Shown here: positions 47,905-59,793 of the stretch, in pieces
Layout of the letters: the number at the start of each line of letters is the position of its first letter
Numbering within the stretch: the first letter of the stretch is position 1
DNA from: Mycobacteroides chelonae
GTDB taxonomy: Bacteria; Actinomycetota; Actinomycetes; Mycobacteriales; Mycobacteriaceae
NCBI GenBank assembly: GCA_014204435.1
Contig: JACHLF010000010.1
Coordinates: 95,442 to 159,441, forward strand
Length of the DNA stretch: 64,000 nucleotides
Reading direction: 5' to 3'
Position numbers and translations under genes: made by a program
The notes under the pieces: generated by a model
What the model saw: only the letters and a program-made list of their open reading frames with translations
The model's database searches: none
Told to the model about the DNA's origin: nothing

Positions 47905-48690
47905 CTAGGAGCGCAGGTAATCCAGCTGCGCTTGCACCGACCATTCGGCGGCACCCCAGAGCGACGGATCCACGTCGGTGTAGACGTGTTCCACCACCTG
48001 GCGAGCCGAGGCGTCCTCCCCCAGCGCGGCCAGCGCCCTACGCACCTGGTCGAGGCGCTGCTCGCGGTGTGCCAGGTACTCGGCCGAGACCGCCGACAGA
48101 TCGCCCAGCTCCGGGCCGTGACCGGGGAGCACAGTGCGCTTGCCCAAGCCCTCAAGGCGTTTCAGCGACTCCAGGTAGTCGCCGAGACCGCCACCGTCCT
48201 GGGCGATGACCGTCGTGCCTCGTCCCAGGATCGTGTCCGCGGTCAGCACCGCGTCATCTAGCACGAAGGACACCGAGTCATCGCTGTGCCCGGGGGTCGA
48301 CAGCACCGAGATCGACAGACCCGCGACGTCGATGCGCTCACCGTCGGTCAGCGCCACCGAATCGCCGCGCAACCAGGCCGGGTCCGCGGCGCGCACCGGG
48401 GCGCCGGTCAGCTCGACCAGCCGGTCGACGCCGCCGGTGTGGTCGAAATGGCGATGGCTCACCAACACCAACACCACCTTGCCGATCTTCGTGAGCTCCT
48501 CGACGTGCACATCGGGGTCACCGGTGGCGACGCCCGGACCGGGGTCGACGATGACGATCTCGTCGCTACCCGGCGTGCGCAATACCCAGGTGTTGGTGCC
48601 TTCGAGCGTCATCATCCCCGGGTTGTTGGCCAGCAGGACCGAGGCCGTCTCGGTCACTGGACGCAGCTGCCCGTAGGCGGGATGGGTCAC
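47905..48690 (-). CDS. Metallo-beta-lactamase-fold hydrolase (Rv3677c-like)
   Basis: A 261-residue MBL-fold enzyme. The metal-binding motif is SHRHFDHTGG (HxHxDH), a further histidine lies in STPGHSDDS, and another in LPGHGPEL. It resembles LACTB2-type hydrolases, some of which are RNases. GTG start overlapping the RidA stop (GTGA), so it is co-translated with it. Confidence 0.9.
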   Translation of the reverse strand: MTHPAYGQLRPVTETASVLLANNPGMMTLEGTNTWVLRTPGSDEIVIVDPGPGVATGDPDVHVEELTKIGKVVLVLVSHRHFDHTGGVDRLVELTGAPVRAADPAWLRGDSVALTDGERIDVAGLSISVLSTPGHSDDSVSFVLDDAVLTADTILGRGTTVIAQDGGGLGDYLESLKRLEGLGKRTVLPGHGPELGDLSAVSAEYLAHREQRLDQVRRALAALGEDASARQVVEHVYTDVDPSLWGAAEWSVQAQLDYLRS

Positions 48691-49151
48691 TCGCCACGCA
48701 CTTCCACGATGATCTCGACCTCGACCGGGGCATTGATCGGCAGCTCGGCAACACCCACTGCCGACCGCGCATGCACCCCGGCGTCTCCGAAGACCTCGCC
48801 CAACAGCTCCGAGGCGCCGTTCACCACGCCGGGCTGGCCGGTGAATCCCGGTGCCGACGCAACGAATCCGACGACCTTGACCACCTTGACGACGTTGTCG
48901 ATACCGACGAGTGCGTCCACCGCCGCTACCGCATTGAGCGCGCAGATGCGGGCCAGCGCCTTGGCCTCTTCCGAAGATACGTCGGCCCCAACCTTGCCGG
49001 CGGCGACCAGGTCTCCGCCCACGATGGGCAGCTGCCCGGAGGTGTAGACGTGGCTGCCGCTGCGGACCGCGGGCTGATACGCGGCCAGCGGTGCGGCGAC
49101 GGCGGGCAGTTCGATTCCCAGCTCGGCCAGCCGGGCGCTGTGCGTGCTCAC
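48687..49151 (-). CDS. RidA family protein (Rv3678c-like)
   Basis: A 154-residue protein of the YjgF/YER057c/UK114 superfamily. YTSGQLPIVGGDL and ARSAVGVAELPINAPVEVEI are recognisable; the arginine in ARSAV matches the one needed for imine deaminase activity. GTG start overlapping the DUF4177 gene stop, and stop overlapping the MBL gene. The class is RidA-like; activity is not proved. Confidence 0.9.
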   Translation of the reverse strand: MSTHSARLAELGIELPAVAAPLAAYQPAVRSGSHVYTSGQLPIVGGDLVAAGKVGADVSSEEAKALARICALNAVAAVDALVGIDNVVKVVKVVGFVASAPGFTGQPGVVNGASELLGEVFGDAGVHARSAVGVAELPINAPVEVEIIVEVRGE

Positions 49152-49309
49152 TTCGACCTCTTCAGATACGCGACATGCTGTTCACCGGTGGGTCCCGGCA
49201 GCACGCTCACCAGCTCCCAGCCGTCACTTCCCCATTGGTCCAGGATCTGCTTGGTGGCGTGTGTCAACAGCGGGACGGTCGCGTACTCCCACGCGGTGCG
49301 TTCGGTCAT
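49148..49309 (-). CDS. DUF4177 small protein (Rv3678A-like)
   Basis: A 53-residue protein starting MTERTAWEYATVPLLTH and ending EQHVAYLKRSK. The WEYATVPL and GWELVSVLP segments are the DUF4177 hallmarks. Its TGA overlaps the RidA GTG. It is first of a three-gene run with the RidA and MBL genes. Function is unknown. Confidence 0.88.
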   Translation of the reverse strand: MTERTAWEYATVPLLTHATKQILDQWGSDGWELVSVLPGPTGEQHVAYLKRSK

Positions 49310-49377
49310 ATCTGAACCCTAGGACAAGCACCGACGTTGTGGCATCGGGTCCGATGGCGGACAGTTAGCATGCGTGC

Positions 49378-50409
49378 GTGGTCAACACTTCCCCTGACAA
49401 CGACGCAGGGACTCCAGCCAACGCGTGGCCCGCCCGAGTCGCGAATGCACGATTGCACTTCGTGACCGGCAAGGGTGGGACCGGAAAGTCCACCATCGCC
49501 GCGGCGTTGGCCCTCGCGCTGGCTGCGGGCGGCCGCAAGGTGCTGCTGGTCGAGGTCGAAAACCGGCAGGGCATCGCCCAGCTTTTCGACGTCCCACCGC
49601 TGGCCCCCAAGGAGCTCAAGATCGCCACCGCGGAGGGCGGCGGAGTGGTGAACGCACTCGCCATCGAGATCGAGACGGCGTTCATGGAATATCTCGAGAT
49701 GTTCTACAACCTTGGGTTGGCGGGGCGTGCCATGAAGCGGATCGGCGCGATCGAGTTCGCCACCACGATCGCCCCCGGAATCCGGGACGTCATCCTCACC
49801 GGAAAGATCAAGGAGTGCATCGTCCGCACCGACAAGTCCGGGCGGCGCGTGTACGACGCGGTGGTGGTCGACGCCCCACCCACCGGGCGGATCGCCCGCT
49901 TCCTGGATGTGACCTCGGCACTGTCCGACGTCGCCAAGGGCGGACCCATCCACTCGCAGTCCGAGGGAGTGCGCAGGCTGCTGCACTCGGATCAGACAGC
50001 CATCCACCTGGTAACCCTTCTTGAGGCGCTGCCCATGCAGGAAACCGCCGAGGCCATCGCCGAACTGAGGGAGATGGGCCTGCCGGTGGGCAGCGTCATC
50101 GTCAACCGGACCGTGGAGCAACATCTGTCCACCGACGATCTAGCCAAGGCCGCCGAGGGAGTGGTGGACGCCGACGCAGTGCGGACAGCGTTGAGCGAGA
50201 ACAACGTAACCCTCTCCGACGCCGACTTCGCCGGTCTACTCACCGAGACCATCGAACACGCCACCCGGATGCAGGCGCGCGCCGAGAGTGAGGAGCTGCT
50301 CGGTGAATTGCAGGTCCCGCGACTGGAATTGCCCACCCTGGCCGACGGTGTCGACCTGGGCAGCCTGTACGAATTGGCCGAGAGCCTGGCAGAACAGGGA
50401 GTCCGATGA
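49378..50409 (+). CDS. bagA: ArsA/Get3-like ATPase subunit (Rv3679, BagA-like)
   Basis: A 343-residue ATPase of the SIMIBI class. The deviant Walker A is GKGGTGKST, and VVVDAPPTG marks switch II. GTG start. The stop overlaps the next gene by ATGA, so the two make a heteromeric complex. M. tuberculosis Rv3679-Rv3680 forms such a complex that protects against glycerol-derived stress and nitric oxide. Confidence 0.93.
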   Translation: MVNTSPDNDAGTPANAWPARVANARLHFVTGKGGTGKSTIAAALALALAAGGRKVLLVEVENRQGIAQLFDVPPLAPKELKIATAEGGGVVNALAIEIETAFMEYLEMFYNLGLAGRAMKRIGAIEFATTIAPGIRDVILTGKIKECIVRTDKSGRRVYDAVVVDAPPTGRIARFLDVTSALSDVAKGGPIHSQSEGVRRLLHSDQTAIHLVTLLEALPMQETAEAIAELREMGLPVGSVIVNRTVEQHLSTDDLAKAAEGVVDADAVRTALSENNVTLSDADFAGLLTETIEHATRMQARAESEELLGELQVPRLELPTLADGVDLGSLYELAESLAEQGVR

Positions 50410-51527
50410 GCAACACACCAGCCGTCTTGGACATGGCCGCTCTCCTGGAGGACCGTAAGAATCGCGTTATCGTCTGCTGCGGCGCGGGCGGCGTCGGCAA
50501 GACCACCACCGCAGCGTCGGTGGCGCTGCGTGCGGCGGAGTACGGCCGCACCGTCGTGGTGCTGACCATCGATCCTGCGCGCCGGCTGGCGCAGTCGCTG
50601 GGCATCGAGGCGTTGGGCAACGTGCCGCAGCAGGTACAGGTGGACGGACTCAAGGGCGAGCTGTTCGCGATGATGCTGGATATGCGCCGCACCTTCGACG
50701 AGCTGGTGATCCAGCACGCGGGAACCGAACGCGCACAGGCGATTCTGGACAACAAGTTCTATCAAACGGTCGCCACCTCCATGTCGGGCACGCAGGAGTA
50801 CATGGCCATGGAGAAGCTAGGACAGCTTCTCCATGAAGACAAGTGGGACCTGATCGTGGTGGACACACCCCCGTCCCGCAACGCGCTGGATTTTCTGGAC
50901 GCACCAAAGCGGTTGGGCAGCTTCATGGATGGACGCCTATGGAAGATGTTGCTGGGTTCCAGCCGCGGCCTGGGACGCATCGTCACCGGTGCGGTCGGGC
51001 TGGCGATGAAGGCGTTGTCGACGGTGCTCGGCTCGCAATTGCTTTCCGATGCTTCGATGTTCGTGCAATCCCTGGACTCCACGTTCGGCGGTTTCCGCGA
51101 GAAGGCAGACCGCACGTATGAACTGCTGCGCAGGCGCAGCACCCAGTTCGTGGTGGTGTCGGCCGCCGAGCCCGATGCCCTGCGCGAGGCCACGTTCTTT
51201 GTGGAGCGGCTGACCCAGGAGGGCATGCCGCTGGCCGGACTCATCCTCAACAGGACCCATCCCACGCTGTCGAGCCTGACCGTGGAGCGTGCCGTCGACG
51301 TCGCCGCCAATCTGGAGGAATCGGGCGAGTACAGCCTGCCCGGAGCGGTGCTGCGGATTCACGCGGAGCGTGCGGCGACTGCCAAGCGCGAGATCCGGCT
51401 GCTGTCACGGTTCACCAGCGCCAATCCGACCGTCCCGATCGTCGGGGTGCCGTCGCTTCCGTTCGACGTCTCCGACGTGGACGCGCTGCGCGCCATCGCC
51501 GATCAGATCACCGGCGTCGCGTCCTAG
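50406..51527 (+). CDS. bagB: ArsA/Get3-like ATPase subunit (Rv3680, BagB-like)
   Basis: A 373-residue partner of the upstream gene. Walker A is [23 protein letters not shown] is the ArsA/Get3 switch I signature, and [17 protein letters not shown] follows. The central helical domain ([18 protein letters not shown]) is hydrophobic, as in Get3 client-binding regions. Followed by a nested inverted repeat. Confidence 0.93.
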   Translation: MSNTPAVLDMAALLEDRKNRVIVCCGAGGVGKTTTAASVALRAAEYGRTVVVLTIDPARRLAQSLGIEALGNVPQQVQVDGLKGELFAMMLDMRRTFDELVIQHAGTERAQAILDNKFYQTVATSMSGTQEYMAMEKLGQLLHEDKWDLIVVDTPPSRNALDFLDAPKRLGSFMDGRLWKMLLGSSRGLGRIVTGAVGLAMKALSTVLGSQLLSDASMFVQSLDSTFGGFREKADRTYELLRRRSTQFVVVSAAEPDALREATFFVERLTQEGMPLAGLILNRTHPTLSSLTVERAVDVAANLEESGEYSLPGAVLRIHAERAATAKREIRLLSRFTSANPTVPIVGVPSLPFDVSDVDALRAIADQITGVAS

Positions 51528-51543
51528 CCCAGATACACGTCGA

Positions 51544-51594
51544 GTGTCGACTTCTCGGGTAGAAGTTCCCGAGAACTCCCCGACAAGTCGACAC
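51544..51594. terminator. Nested inverted repeat between bagB and whiB4
   Basis: GTGTCGACTT-C-TCGGG at 51544-51559 pairs with CCCGA-C-AAGTCGACAC at 51579-51594 with one mismatch. An alternative inner hairpin TTCTCGGG/CCCGAGAA pairs 51552-51559 with 51568-51575. It sits between two convergent genes, so a bidirectional terminator is likely. Confidence 0.65.
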
Positions 51595-51608
51595 CCTACG
51601 AAAAAGAA

Positions 51609-51947
51609 CTAGACCGCGCTCTTGTGCTTGCGCTGCGCGGCGAAGAAGTCCGCCCAGGACTCCACCTCGGGGTGAGCCTTGAGCATCGCGCGGCGCTGCC
51701 GCTCGGTCAGTCCGCCCCAGACACCGAACTCCACCCGGTTGTCCAGTGCGTCGGCACCGCATTCCATCATCACCGGGCAGTGTCGGCAGATGACCGCCGC
51801 CTTACGCTGCGCCGCTCCGCGAACGAACAGTTCATCGGGGTCGCCTTGTCTGCATCTGGCCTGGGAAACCCATGCAATGCGTGCTTCTCCACCATCGATC
51901 GATCCCGCTGTTTGCAATGCACTCGTGGCTGGCCGTGAAGCTGACAC
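51609..51947 (-). CDS. whiB4: WhiB-family iron-sulphur regulator WhiB4
   Basis: A 112-residue WhiB protein. The four cluster cysteines are in QARCRQGDPD, ICRHCPVMMEC. The helical turn GVWGG and the basic tail (QRKHK) for DNA binding follow. The FVRGAAQRKAAV segment is shared with M. tuberculosis WhiB4, a redox sensor. GTG start. It is divergent from ponA2. Confidence 0.95.
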   Translation of the reverse strand: MSASRPATSALQTAGSIDGGEARIAWVSQARCRQGDPDELFVRGAAQRKAAVICRHCPVMMECGADALDNRVEFGVWGGLTERQRRAMLKAHPEVESWADFFAAQRKHKSAV

Positions 51948-52187
51948 TGGCTATCCCTTCTGTCACACGTGACCCCGATGAGAGGTGTGGGCCACAGTCC
52001 GCTCGATGTGTAACTTGAATCACACCGTGAGATCAAGTTAGTGGTCAGGGGTCTCCAGCGCAACATCTAGTCCGAATTTTTTGGGACGGTTGTGCCGACA
52101 ACGTTCTTTTCATCGCCCCGCGGCGGCCGCGCATTACCAATCACAGACCCCGCAGACACCTGTGAGCACGCCACGTACCCTGTGCCT

Positions 52188-54623
52188 ATGCCAGAACGGC
52201 TGTCCCCCCAGATACCCCCCTCCGTGACTCTCGCGAAGCTCGGGGGCTGCGCGCTCATCGCGGCGGTGATCTTGGCCGGACTGATGTTCCCCTTCGCGGG
52301 TGGATTCGGGCTGGCATCCAATCGCGCATCCGATGTGGTGGCCAACGGCTCCACTCAGCTGCTCGAGGGCGAGGTACCCGCGGTCACCACCGTGGAAGAC
52401 GCCAAGGGCAACAAGATCGCCTACCTGTACACGCAGCGGCGTTTCGAGGTGCCCGCCGACCAGATCGCCGACACCATGAAGCTCGCCCTGCTGTCCATCG
52501 AGGACAAGCGCTTCACCTCACACAACGGTGTCGACTGGAAGGGCACGCTGGGCGGTTTGGCCGGCTACGCCTCCGGCGACGAGGACACCCGTGGTGGTTC
52601 GACGATCGAACAACAGTATGTGAAGAACTACCAGCTGCTGGTGGTGGCCAAGACCGACGCGGAACGCAAGGCCGCCATCGAGACCACTCCCGCGCGCAAG
52701 CTACGCGAGATCCGCATGGCGCTGCGCCTGGACCGCACCTTCACCAAGCAGGAGATCCTGACCCGGTACCTCAACCTGGTGTCGTTCGGTAACAACTCCT
52801 TCGGTGTGCAGGACGCCGCGCAGACCTACTTCGGTGTCGACGCCAAGGACCTGAACTGGCAGCAGGCGGCGCTACTGGCCGGCATGGTGCAGTCCACCTC
52901 CGGCCTCAACCCCTACGTGAACCCCGAGCGCGCGCTGGCGCGCCGCAACCTGGTGCTCGACACCATGATCGCGAACGCCCCAGAAAAGAAGGGCGAACTG
53001 CTGGCGGCCAAGGCACAGCCCCTCGGGGTGCTGCCTCAGCCCAATGAGCTGCCGCGCGGCTGCATCGCCGCGGGCGATCGCGCGTTCTTCTGCGATTACG
53101 TGCTCGACTACCTGGCCAAGTCCGGTATCAGCAAGGACCAGGTGATGAAGGGCGGATATCTCATCCGCACCACCCTGGATCCCGATGTGCAGAACTCGGT
53201 GAAACAGGCGGTATCCCACGTCGCCGATCCCGGCCTGAACGGGATCGCCGATGTCATGAGCGTCATCAAGCCGGGGCAGACCGCCCACCCCATCCTGGCG
53301 ATGGCCTCCAGCCGCACCTACGGTCTGGACGGCGCGACCAACGAGACCATGCAGCCGCAACCGTTCTCGCTGGTCGGCGATGGCGCCGGATCGATCTTCA
53401 AGATCTTCACGGTCGCCGCGGCCATGGACATGGGCATGGGCATCAACACCGTGCTCGACGTGCCGCCCACCTTCGCCGCCAAGGGTCTGGGCAGCAGCGA
53501 CGGCTCCAAGGGCTGCCCCAAGGACACCTGGTGCGTCAAGAACGTCGGCAACTACCGGTCCCCGATGAGCATCACCGACGCCCTGGCCACCTCGCCGAAC
53601 ACCGCGTTCGCCAAACTGATTCAGTCGATCGGCGTCTCGAAGGCGGTCGATATGGCCGTCAAGCTGGGCATGCGCTCCTACGCTCAAGCGGGCACCGCCA
53701 AGCCCTATGACCCCGACGGCGACGAAAGCCTGGCGGAGTACATCAAGAAGTACAACCTAGGCTCGTTCACGTTGGGCCCCATCCAGGTGAACGCCCTCGA
53801 ACTATCCAATGTGGCAGCCACTTTGGCTTCCGGCGGCAAATGGTGCCCACCCAATCCCATCGACAAGGTCTTCGACCGGCACGGCAAAGAGGTACCGACG
53901 ACCACCGAGGCATGCGAACAGGCGGTGCCCCCGGGCCTGGCCAACACCCTGGCCAATGCCCTGAGTAAGGACGATCAGCCCGGCGGCACCGCCGCGGGTT
54001 CGGCGGGATCGGTCGGGTGGAACCTGCCGCTGTCCAGTAAGACGGGAACCACTGAAGCGCATCGGTCTTCGGCATTCCTCGGATTCACCAACAACGTGGC
54101 CGGAGCCAGCTACATCTTCGACGATTCGACGGCCCCCGGCGATCTGTGTTCCTTCCCGCTGCGCAAGTGCGGGGACGGAAACCTGTACGGCGGTAACGAG
54201 CCGGCCCGGGCTTGGTTCGAGGCGATGAAACCGATCGCCGAAAACTACGGCCCCACGGCCCTGCCGCCCACTGAACCGCGGTATGTGGAGGGCGGCCCGG
54301 GTTCCAAGGTGCCCAGCATCAACGGACTGCGCGAACCCGAGGCACGTGACGTTCTGAAGAAGGCCGGATTCCGGGTCGCCGATCAAGCCAGCACGGTGAA
54401 CAGCACGGCACCGTTCAACGAGGTCGTCGGCACCAGCCCGTCCGGAACCACCATCCCCGGGTCCATCGTCACCATCCTGCTCAGCAACGGCATCCCGCCG
54501 GCCCCACCGCCCCTCGTCATTCCGGGCCTGCCTCCTGTTGGCGGCGGTGAAATGACCACCACCATCGTGAATATCCCCGGCCTGCCGCCCATCACGGTGC
54601 CGGTGCTGGCCCCGCCCCCGTGA
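52188..54623 (+). CDS. ponA2: Bifunctional penicillin-binding protein PonA2 (class A PBP) with PASTA domain
   Basis: About 811 residues. TM anchor AALIAAVILAGLMF-like near residues 20-38. The glycosyltransferase domain has EDKRFTSHNGVDWKG (Glu105) and RGGSTIEQQ. The transpeptidase has SIFK (SxxK), SPNTAF (SxN) and SSKTGTTE (KTG). A PASTA domain (VPSINGLREPEARDVLKKAG) and a proline-rich tail close it. Length fits M. tuberculosis PonA2. ATG at 52188. Confidence 0.96.
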   Translation: MPERLSPQIPPSVTLAKLGGCALIAAVILAGLMFPFAGGFGLASNRASDVVANGSTQLLEGEVPAVTTVEDAKGNKIAYLYTQRRFEVPADQIADTMKLALLSIEDKRFTSHNGVDWKGTLGGLAGYASGDEDTRGGSTIEQQYVKNYQLLVVAKTDAERKAAIETTPARKLREIRMALRLDRTFTKQEILTRYLNLVSFGNNSFGVQDAAQTYFGVDAKDLNWQQAALLAGMVQSTSGLNPYVNPERALARRNLVLDTMIANAPEKKGELLAAKAQPLGVLPQPNELPRGCIAAGDRAFFCDYVLDYLAKSGISKDQVMKGGYLIRTTLDPDVQNSVKQAVSHVADPGLNGIADVMSVIKPGQTAHPILAMASSRTYGLDGATNETMQPQPFSLVGDGAGSIFKIFTVAAAMDMGMGINTVLDVPPTFAAKGLGSSDGSKGCPKDTWCVKNVGNYRSPMSITDALATSPNTAFAKLIQSIGVSKAVDMAVKLGMRSYAQAGTAKPYDPDGDESLAEYIKKYNLGSFTLGPIQVNALELSNVAATLASGGKWCPPNPIDKVFDRHGKEVPTTTEACEQAVPPGLANTLANALSKDDQPGGTAAGSAGSVGWNLPLSSKTGTTEAHRSSAFLGFTNNVAGASYIFDDSTAPGDLCSFPLRKCGDGNLYGGNEPARAWFEAMKPIAENYGPTALPPTEPRYVEGGPGSKVPSINGLREPEARDVLKKAGFRVADQASTVNSTAPFNEVVGTSPSGTTIPGSIVTILLSNGIPPAPPPLVIPGLPPVGGGEMTTTIVNIPGLPPITVPVLAPPP

Positions 54624-54723
54624 TCTAGGGCGCGGTCTTCGCTCCGAGCTCCTCCGTGACGAGAAATTCGCCACGTTTTGCGCAGGTGATCAGGGGTCGC
54701 TCAGCTTTCGGAGTTACTCTCGG

Positions 54724-55698
54724 ATGATGAGCACGTCTTCCGCGTCACTGAACACGGTTATCAAGCGGGCGGCCGCGTACTCAGCAGGTTCGGCCGCGCT
54801 TGGCATCGGATACGCGTCGATCATCGAACGCAACGCGTTTACGGTCCGCGAGGCTACGATGGACGTACTCGATCCCGGCGCTTCCCCGCTGCGGGTGCTG
54901 CACATCAGCGATATCCACATGCGGCCCGGGCAGCGTCTCAAGCAGGCCTGGCTGCGTGAGCTGGCCCAGTGGCAGCCTGATCTGGTGGTCAACACCGGCG
55001 ACAACCTGGCCCACCCCAAGGCGGTGTCCTCGGTGGTGCAGGCGCTCGGCGATTTGCTTTCAGTGCCAGGGCTTTTCGTCTTCGGAAGCAACGACTACTT
55101 CGGTCCGCGGCTCAAGAGTCCGGCCAAGTACCTGTACAAGAGCGACGAGCGCACGCACGGCGAACCCCTGCCCTGGCAGGATCTGCGCGCCGCGTTCACC
55201 GAGCGCGGTTGGCACGACATGACCCACACCCGCCACGAGCTTGAGGTGGCCGGGGTGCGGATCGCGGCTGCGGGCGTCGACGACCCGCATCTGCACCGGG
55301 ATCGCTACGACACCATCGCCGGCATGCCCAACCCGCTGGCGACACTGCGGCTGGGGCTCACCCACTCACCCGAGCCGCGGGTGCTGGACCGCTTCGCCGA
55401 GGACGGCTACCAGCTGGTGATGGCCGGTCATACCCACGGCGGGCAGCTCTGCCTGCCGTTCTACGGAGCGATCGTCACCAACTGCGAACTGGACCGATCC
55501 CGGGCGAAGGGTCCGTCGCGGTGGGGTTCGCACATGCAGTTGCACGTGTCGGCGGGTATCGGAACGTCTCCGTTCGCCCCGATACGCTTCTTCTGCCGTC
55601 CGGAGGCGACGCTGCTGACACTGGTGCCGGCGCGCGTCGGCGATCAGGGGTCCGACGCCGAGTCCGGTGACCGGTCGCCCAGCGCGACCGTGCAGTGA
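54724..55698 (+). CDS. Membrane-associated metallophosphoesterase (Rv3683-like)
   Basis: A 324-residue phosphoesterase. Metal motifs occur in order: [25 protein letters not shown] (Asn in place of the usual GNHD His motif), and AGHTHGGQ. The N-terminus is alanine-rich and weakly hydrophobic, as in YkuE-type proteins. It ends one base before the cds1 GTG. Two ATGs in a row leave the start at 54724 or 54727. Confidence 0.9.
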   Translation: MMSTSSASLNTVIKRAAAYSAGSAALGIGYASIIERNAFTVREATMDVLDPGASPLRVLHISDIHMRPGQRLKQAWLRELAQWQPDLVVNTGDNLAHPKAVSSVVQALGDLLSVPGLFVFGSNDYFGPRLKSPAKYLYKSDERTHGEPLPWQDLRAAFTERGWHDMTHTRHELEVAGVRIAAAGVDDPHLHRDRYDTIAGMPNPLATLRLGLTHSPEPRVLDRFAEDGYQLVMAGHTHGGQLCLPFYGAIVTNCELDRSRAKGPSRWGSHMQLHVSAGIGTSPFAPIRFFCRPEATLLTLVPARVGDQGSDAESGDRSPSATVQ

Positions 55699-56673
55699 CG
55701 TGAGCCGCGCGTGGGCCGACAACGCGGTCCGATTGATCGAGGCCGATGCCCGTCGCAGCGCCGACACCCATCTGCTGCGCTACCCGCTGCCTGTCGCGTG
55801 GGCCGACAGCGTGGATGTGCAGCTGTATCTCAAGGACGAGTCCACGCACATCACCGGAAGCCTCAAACATCGTTTAGCGCGTTCGCTTTTCCTGTACGCG
55901 CTGTGTAACGGGTTCATCGGCGAGAACACCACGATCGTGGAAGCGTCCTCCGGCTCGACCGCGGTCTCCGAAGCGTACTTCGCACAGCTGCTCGGATTGC
56001 CGTTCATCGCTGTGATGACAGCGTCGACCAGCCCCAGCAAGATTGCCTTGATCGAATCACAGGGGGGCCGTTGCCATTTCGTCGAAAAGGCGCAGCAGGT
56101 GTACGCCGAGGCGCAACGGCTCGCCGACGAGACCGGTGGGCACTACCTCGACCAGTTCACCAATGCCGAACGGGCGACCGATTGGCGCGGCAACAACAAC
56201 ATCGCCGAGTCGATCTTCACCCAGATGCAGCACGAAAAACATCCGCTACCAACGTGGATCGTGGTCGGTGCTGGTACCGGCGGCACCAGCGCGACCATCG
56301 GCCGCTATATCCGGTATCGGCGCTATCCCACCCAACTGTGCGTGGTAGATCCCGAGAATTCGGCCTTCTACCCCTCATACCTACAGGGACGCGATGTAAT
56401 GACCGGGATTTCGTCGCGCATCGAGGGCATCGGACGGCCCCGCGTGGAGCCATCGTTCCTGCCGACCGTGGTGGACCGCATGGAGCAGATACCGGATGCG
56501 ACCTCGGTGGCGCTCACGCGGCACGCCAGCGCGGTACTGAGCCGCCGGGTGGGTGCGTCGACGGGAACCAATCTGGGCGGCGCGTTCCGCTTGGTCTCCG
56601 AGATGGTCTCCGCGGGCGTGGGCGGCTCGGTGGTGACGCTGCTGGCCGACAGTGGTGAGCGGTACTCCGACAC

Positions 56674-58189
<1,516 letters not shown>

Positions 58190-58206
<17 letters not shown>

Positions 58207-58804
58207 CGGATTCTTCGCCTTCTACTGCAATCAAATTGTCGACAGCAGATTCAACGACCGCCATCAGCAGACGTGCATTCTCCACGTTTTGCGCTTGCGC
58301 TACCGGGTCCTTCGCGACAGTTTGAGCAATGGCAAGGCGGAATATCGGTAGAAGGTCGCCTCCTGCAGGCACCTCGGTTAGTAATCTCTCCGGGATCAAT
58401 TCTGGGTGATGCTCACACAGGTTTAGTGCAGCGGCGAGATACATCGCCATTGCACCGAGCGCTTCGCGCCCTTCCTTTCCGTGTCGGGCGGCCAACTGAA
58501 GCAAGGACTCGAACTGTTCACGCGGACTTACGGACGGACTTGGGGAAAGGTCCTGGATAGGAACCCCGAGTGCGACCGCGATGGCGGCAGCTTCCCGGAG
58601 CTTCACCTCGCGATTTCCGCGCTCGATGCGAGTCACCGCTGACGGATCGAGCTTCACCCCGATCTCGTCAAGTGCCTCAGCAAGCTTTCGCTGACTCCAA
58701 TCTCGCTCCGCCCGAGCCTGGCGCACCCGGTCACCGAACTGCTTGTCGAAACTCTGATCGTCGAAATCGACCGCAGCCGGTCCGCCATCCTGGTCACTCT
58801 GCAT
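58190..58804 (-). CDS. XRE-family repressor of the element
   Basis: A 204-residue protein. The helix-turn-helix is about residues 25-80: RVRQARAERDWSQRKLAEAL, then DPSAVTRIERGNREV. The C-terminal two thirds are helical (LLQLAARHGKEGREALGAMA). It is transcribed with the integrase and divergent from the excisionase-like gene, as an immunity repressor would be. Confidence 0.87.
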
Positions 58805-58817
58805 AAATCACACCATA

Positions 58818-58880
58818 GTGCTTGACCAGCACCGCCAACAGTGCCATCCTTAAGAATGTCGAAACAGCATCACAGTGTGA
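58818..58880. promoter_or_regulatory. Candidate operators between repressor and excisionase-like gene
   Basis: GTGCT-N5-AGCAC lies at 58818-58832 and TCACA-G-TGTGA at 58870-58880. Both are perfect and lie between the divergent starts at 58804 and 58892. They could be repressor sites for the two promoters. Confidence 0.45.
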
Positions 58881-58891
58881 AAGGAGCACAA

Positions 58892-59101
58892 ATGGACAGA
58901 GAGATCATCGCCACTCAGGAGGTGTCGGCCATGACTGGCTTGCCAAAGGGGACGTTGCGGTACTTTCGCAGCACTAACCAGGGACCAGCCTCATTCACCC
59001 TTGGCCGTCGAGTGGTCTACCGACGCGCAGAAGTGGAGCGCTGGATCGCCGAGCAGGAGCAAGCGACCAAGCGTGGCGGCAATAGCCCGGAGGTCGCCTA
59101 A
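58892..59101 (+). CDS. Excisionase-like helix-turn-helix protein
   Basis: A 69-residue MerR/HTH_17-type protein. The fold is IATQEVSAMTGLPKGTLRYF, then TLGRRVVYRRAEVERWIAEQ, typical of Xis and AlpA-like proteins. AAGGAG precedes the ATG at 58892. It is the first rightward gene of the element, so it may direct excision or activate transcription. Confidence 0.85.
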   Translation: MDREIIATQEVSAMTGLPKGTLRYFRSTNQGPASFTLGRRVVYRRAEVERWIAEQEQATKRGGNSPEVA

Positions 59102-59399
59102 GGCCGACTTCAACGAAGCCATTCTGATCGCCTCCCGTCTGGCCTCGGCATCGCAGTTGTTTCCGTTGCCGCACAGCGATGTTGATGGCAGGGCGGTGCG
59201 TGATTCGGTGGTGTATTTGGATCACGACGGCGATGTCATCACGATCTGTGTGACCGACTTTGATTGCGCCAAGCGCGAGTACCGCGCGGTTGTGCAGCTG
59301 GTATCAAGTGCTACTTCTGAAATGCGATCGGCCCCAGCTGATTCCGGTGTTAGCGCACCGGGCCGGGGCCGATCTGAACACCCATCAACGGTTAAGTGA
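59073..59399 (+). CDS. Hypothetical protein of the element
   Basis: About 108 residues from the GTG at 59073, which overlaps the excisionase-like gene by 29 bases. The central part has SVVYLDHDGDVITICVTDFD, and the end is proline/glycine-rich. No motif is recognised. The start is not certain. Confidence 0.55.
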   Translation: MAAIARRSPKADFNEAILIASRLASASQLFPLPHSDVDGRAVRDSVVYLDHDGDVITICVTDFDCAKREYRAVVQLVSSATSEMRSAPADSGVSAPGRGRSEHPSTVK

Positions 59400-59413
59400 G
59401 AGGACGTTCAAAC

Positions 59414-59467
59414 ATGACTTTACCTGCTGTGACAGGCTTGTCGGTAGCCCCTGGTGGTGGGCGGTGA
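59414..59467 (+). CDS. Possible 17-residue leader peptide
   Basis: ATG at 59414 gives MTLPAVTGLSVAPGGGR and a TGA at 59465-59467 that overlaps the GTG of the next gene. GAGG lies about ten bases upstream. Such coupling suggests it is translated, but it is too short to be sure. Confidence 0.35.
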   Translation: MTLPAVTGLSVAPGGGR

Positions 59468-59793
59468 GCGTATCCGACCGGAAACGATCAGCTCCTCTCT
59501 ATGACGTTGGTGGGGCGCATTACTACGCCGTCGTCACGGTGGATACCAACGGTGACGAGGATATGTGGCTACTCGACTGTGACCCGAATTCTGAGGACCG
59601 CCCCACTCCGGGGTGGGACGACCCGGTTGCGCACGAGGAGCTTGGTCCCCTCCCGGCCTCCGTGCAACACCGCCTTCGTATCGCGTTGAGTCGGTGCCAC
59701 CGCCTGAGTCCGTCGACGGGGCGACGCTGCCGCAATCGCGTTCTGCAGCCAGGAGCCGCGTGCCATTGGCACGTGGGAGTGCGCAATGGCTAA
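59464..59793 (+). CDS. Hypothetical cysteine/histidine-containing protein of the element
   Basis: About 109 residues from the GTG at 59464. The start SVSDRKRSAPLYDVGGAHYY is followed by an acidic stretch. The C-terminus (LSRCHRLSPSTGRRCRNRV, then AACHWHVG) places three cysteines and three histidines as in a small zinc-binding module. Function is unknown. It overlaps the DUF2742 gene by eight bases. Confidence 0.6.
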   Translation: MSVSDRKRSAPLYDVGGAHYYAVVTVDTNGDEDMWLLDCDPNSEDRPTPGWDDPVAHEELGPLPASVQHRLRIALSRCHRLSPSTGRRCRNRVLQPGAACHWHVGVRNG

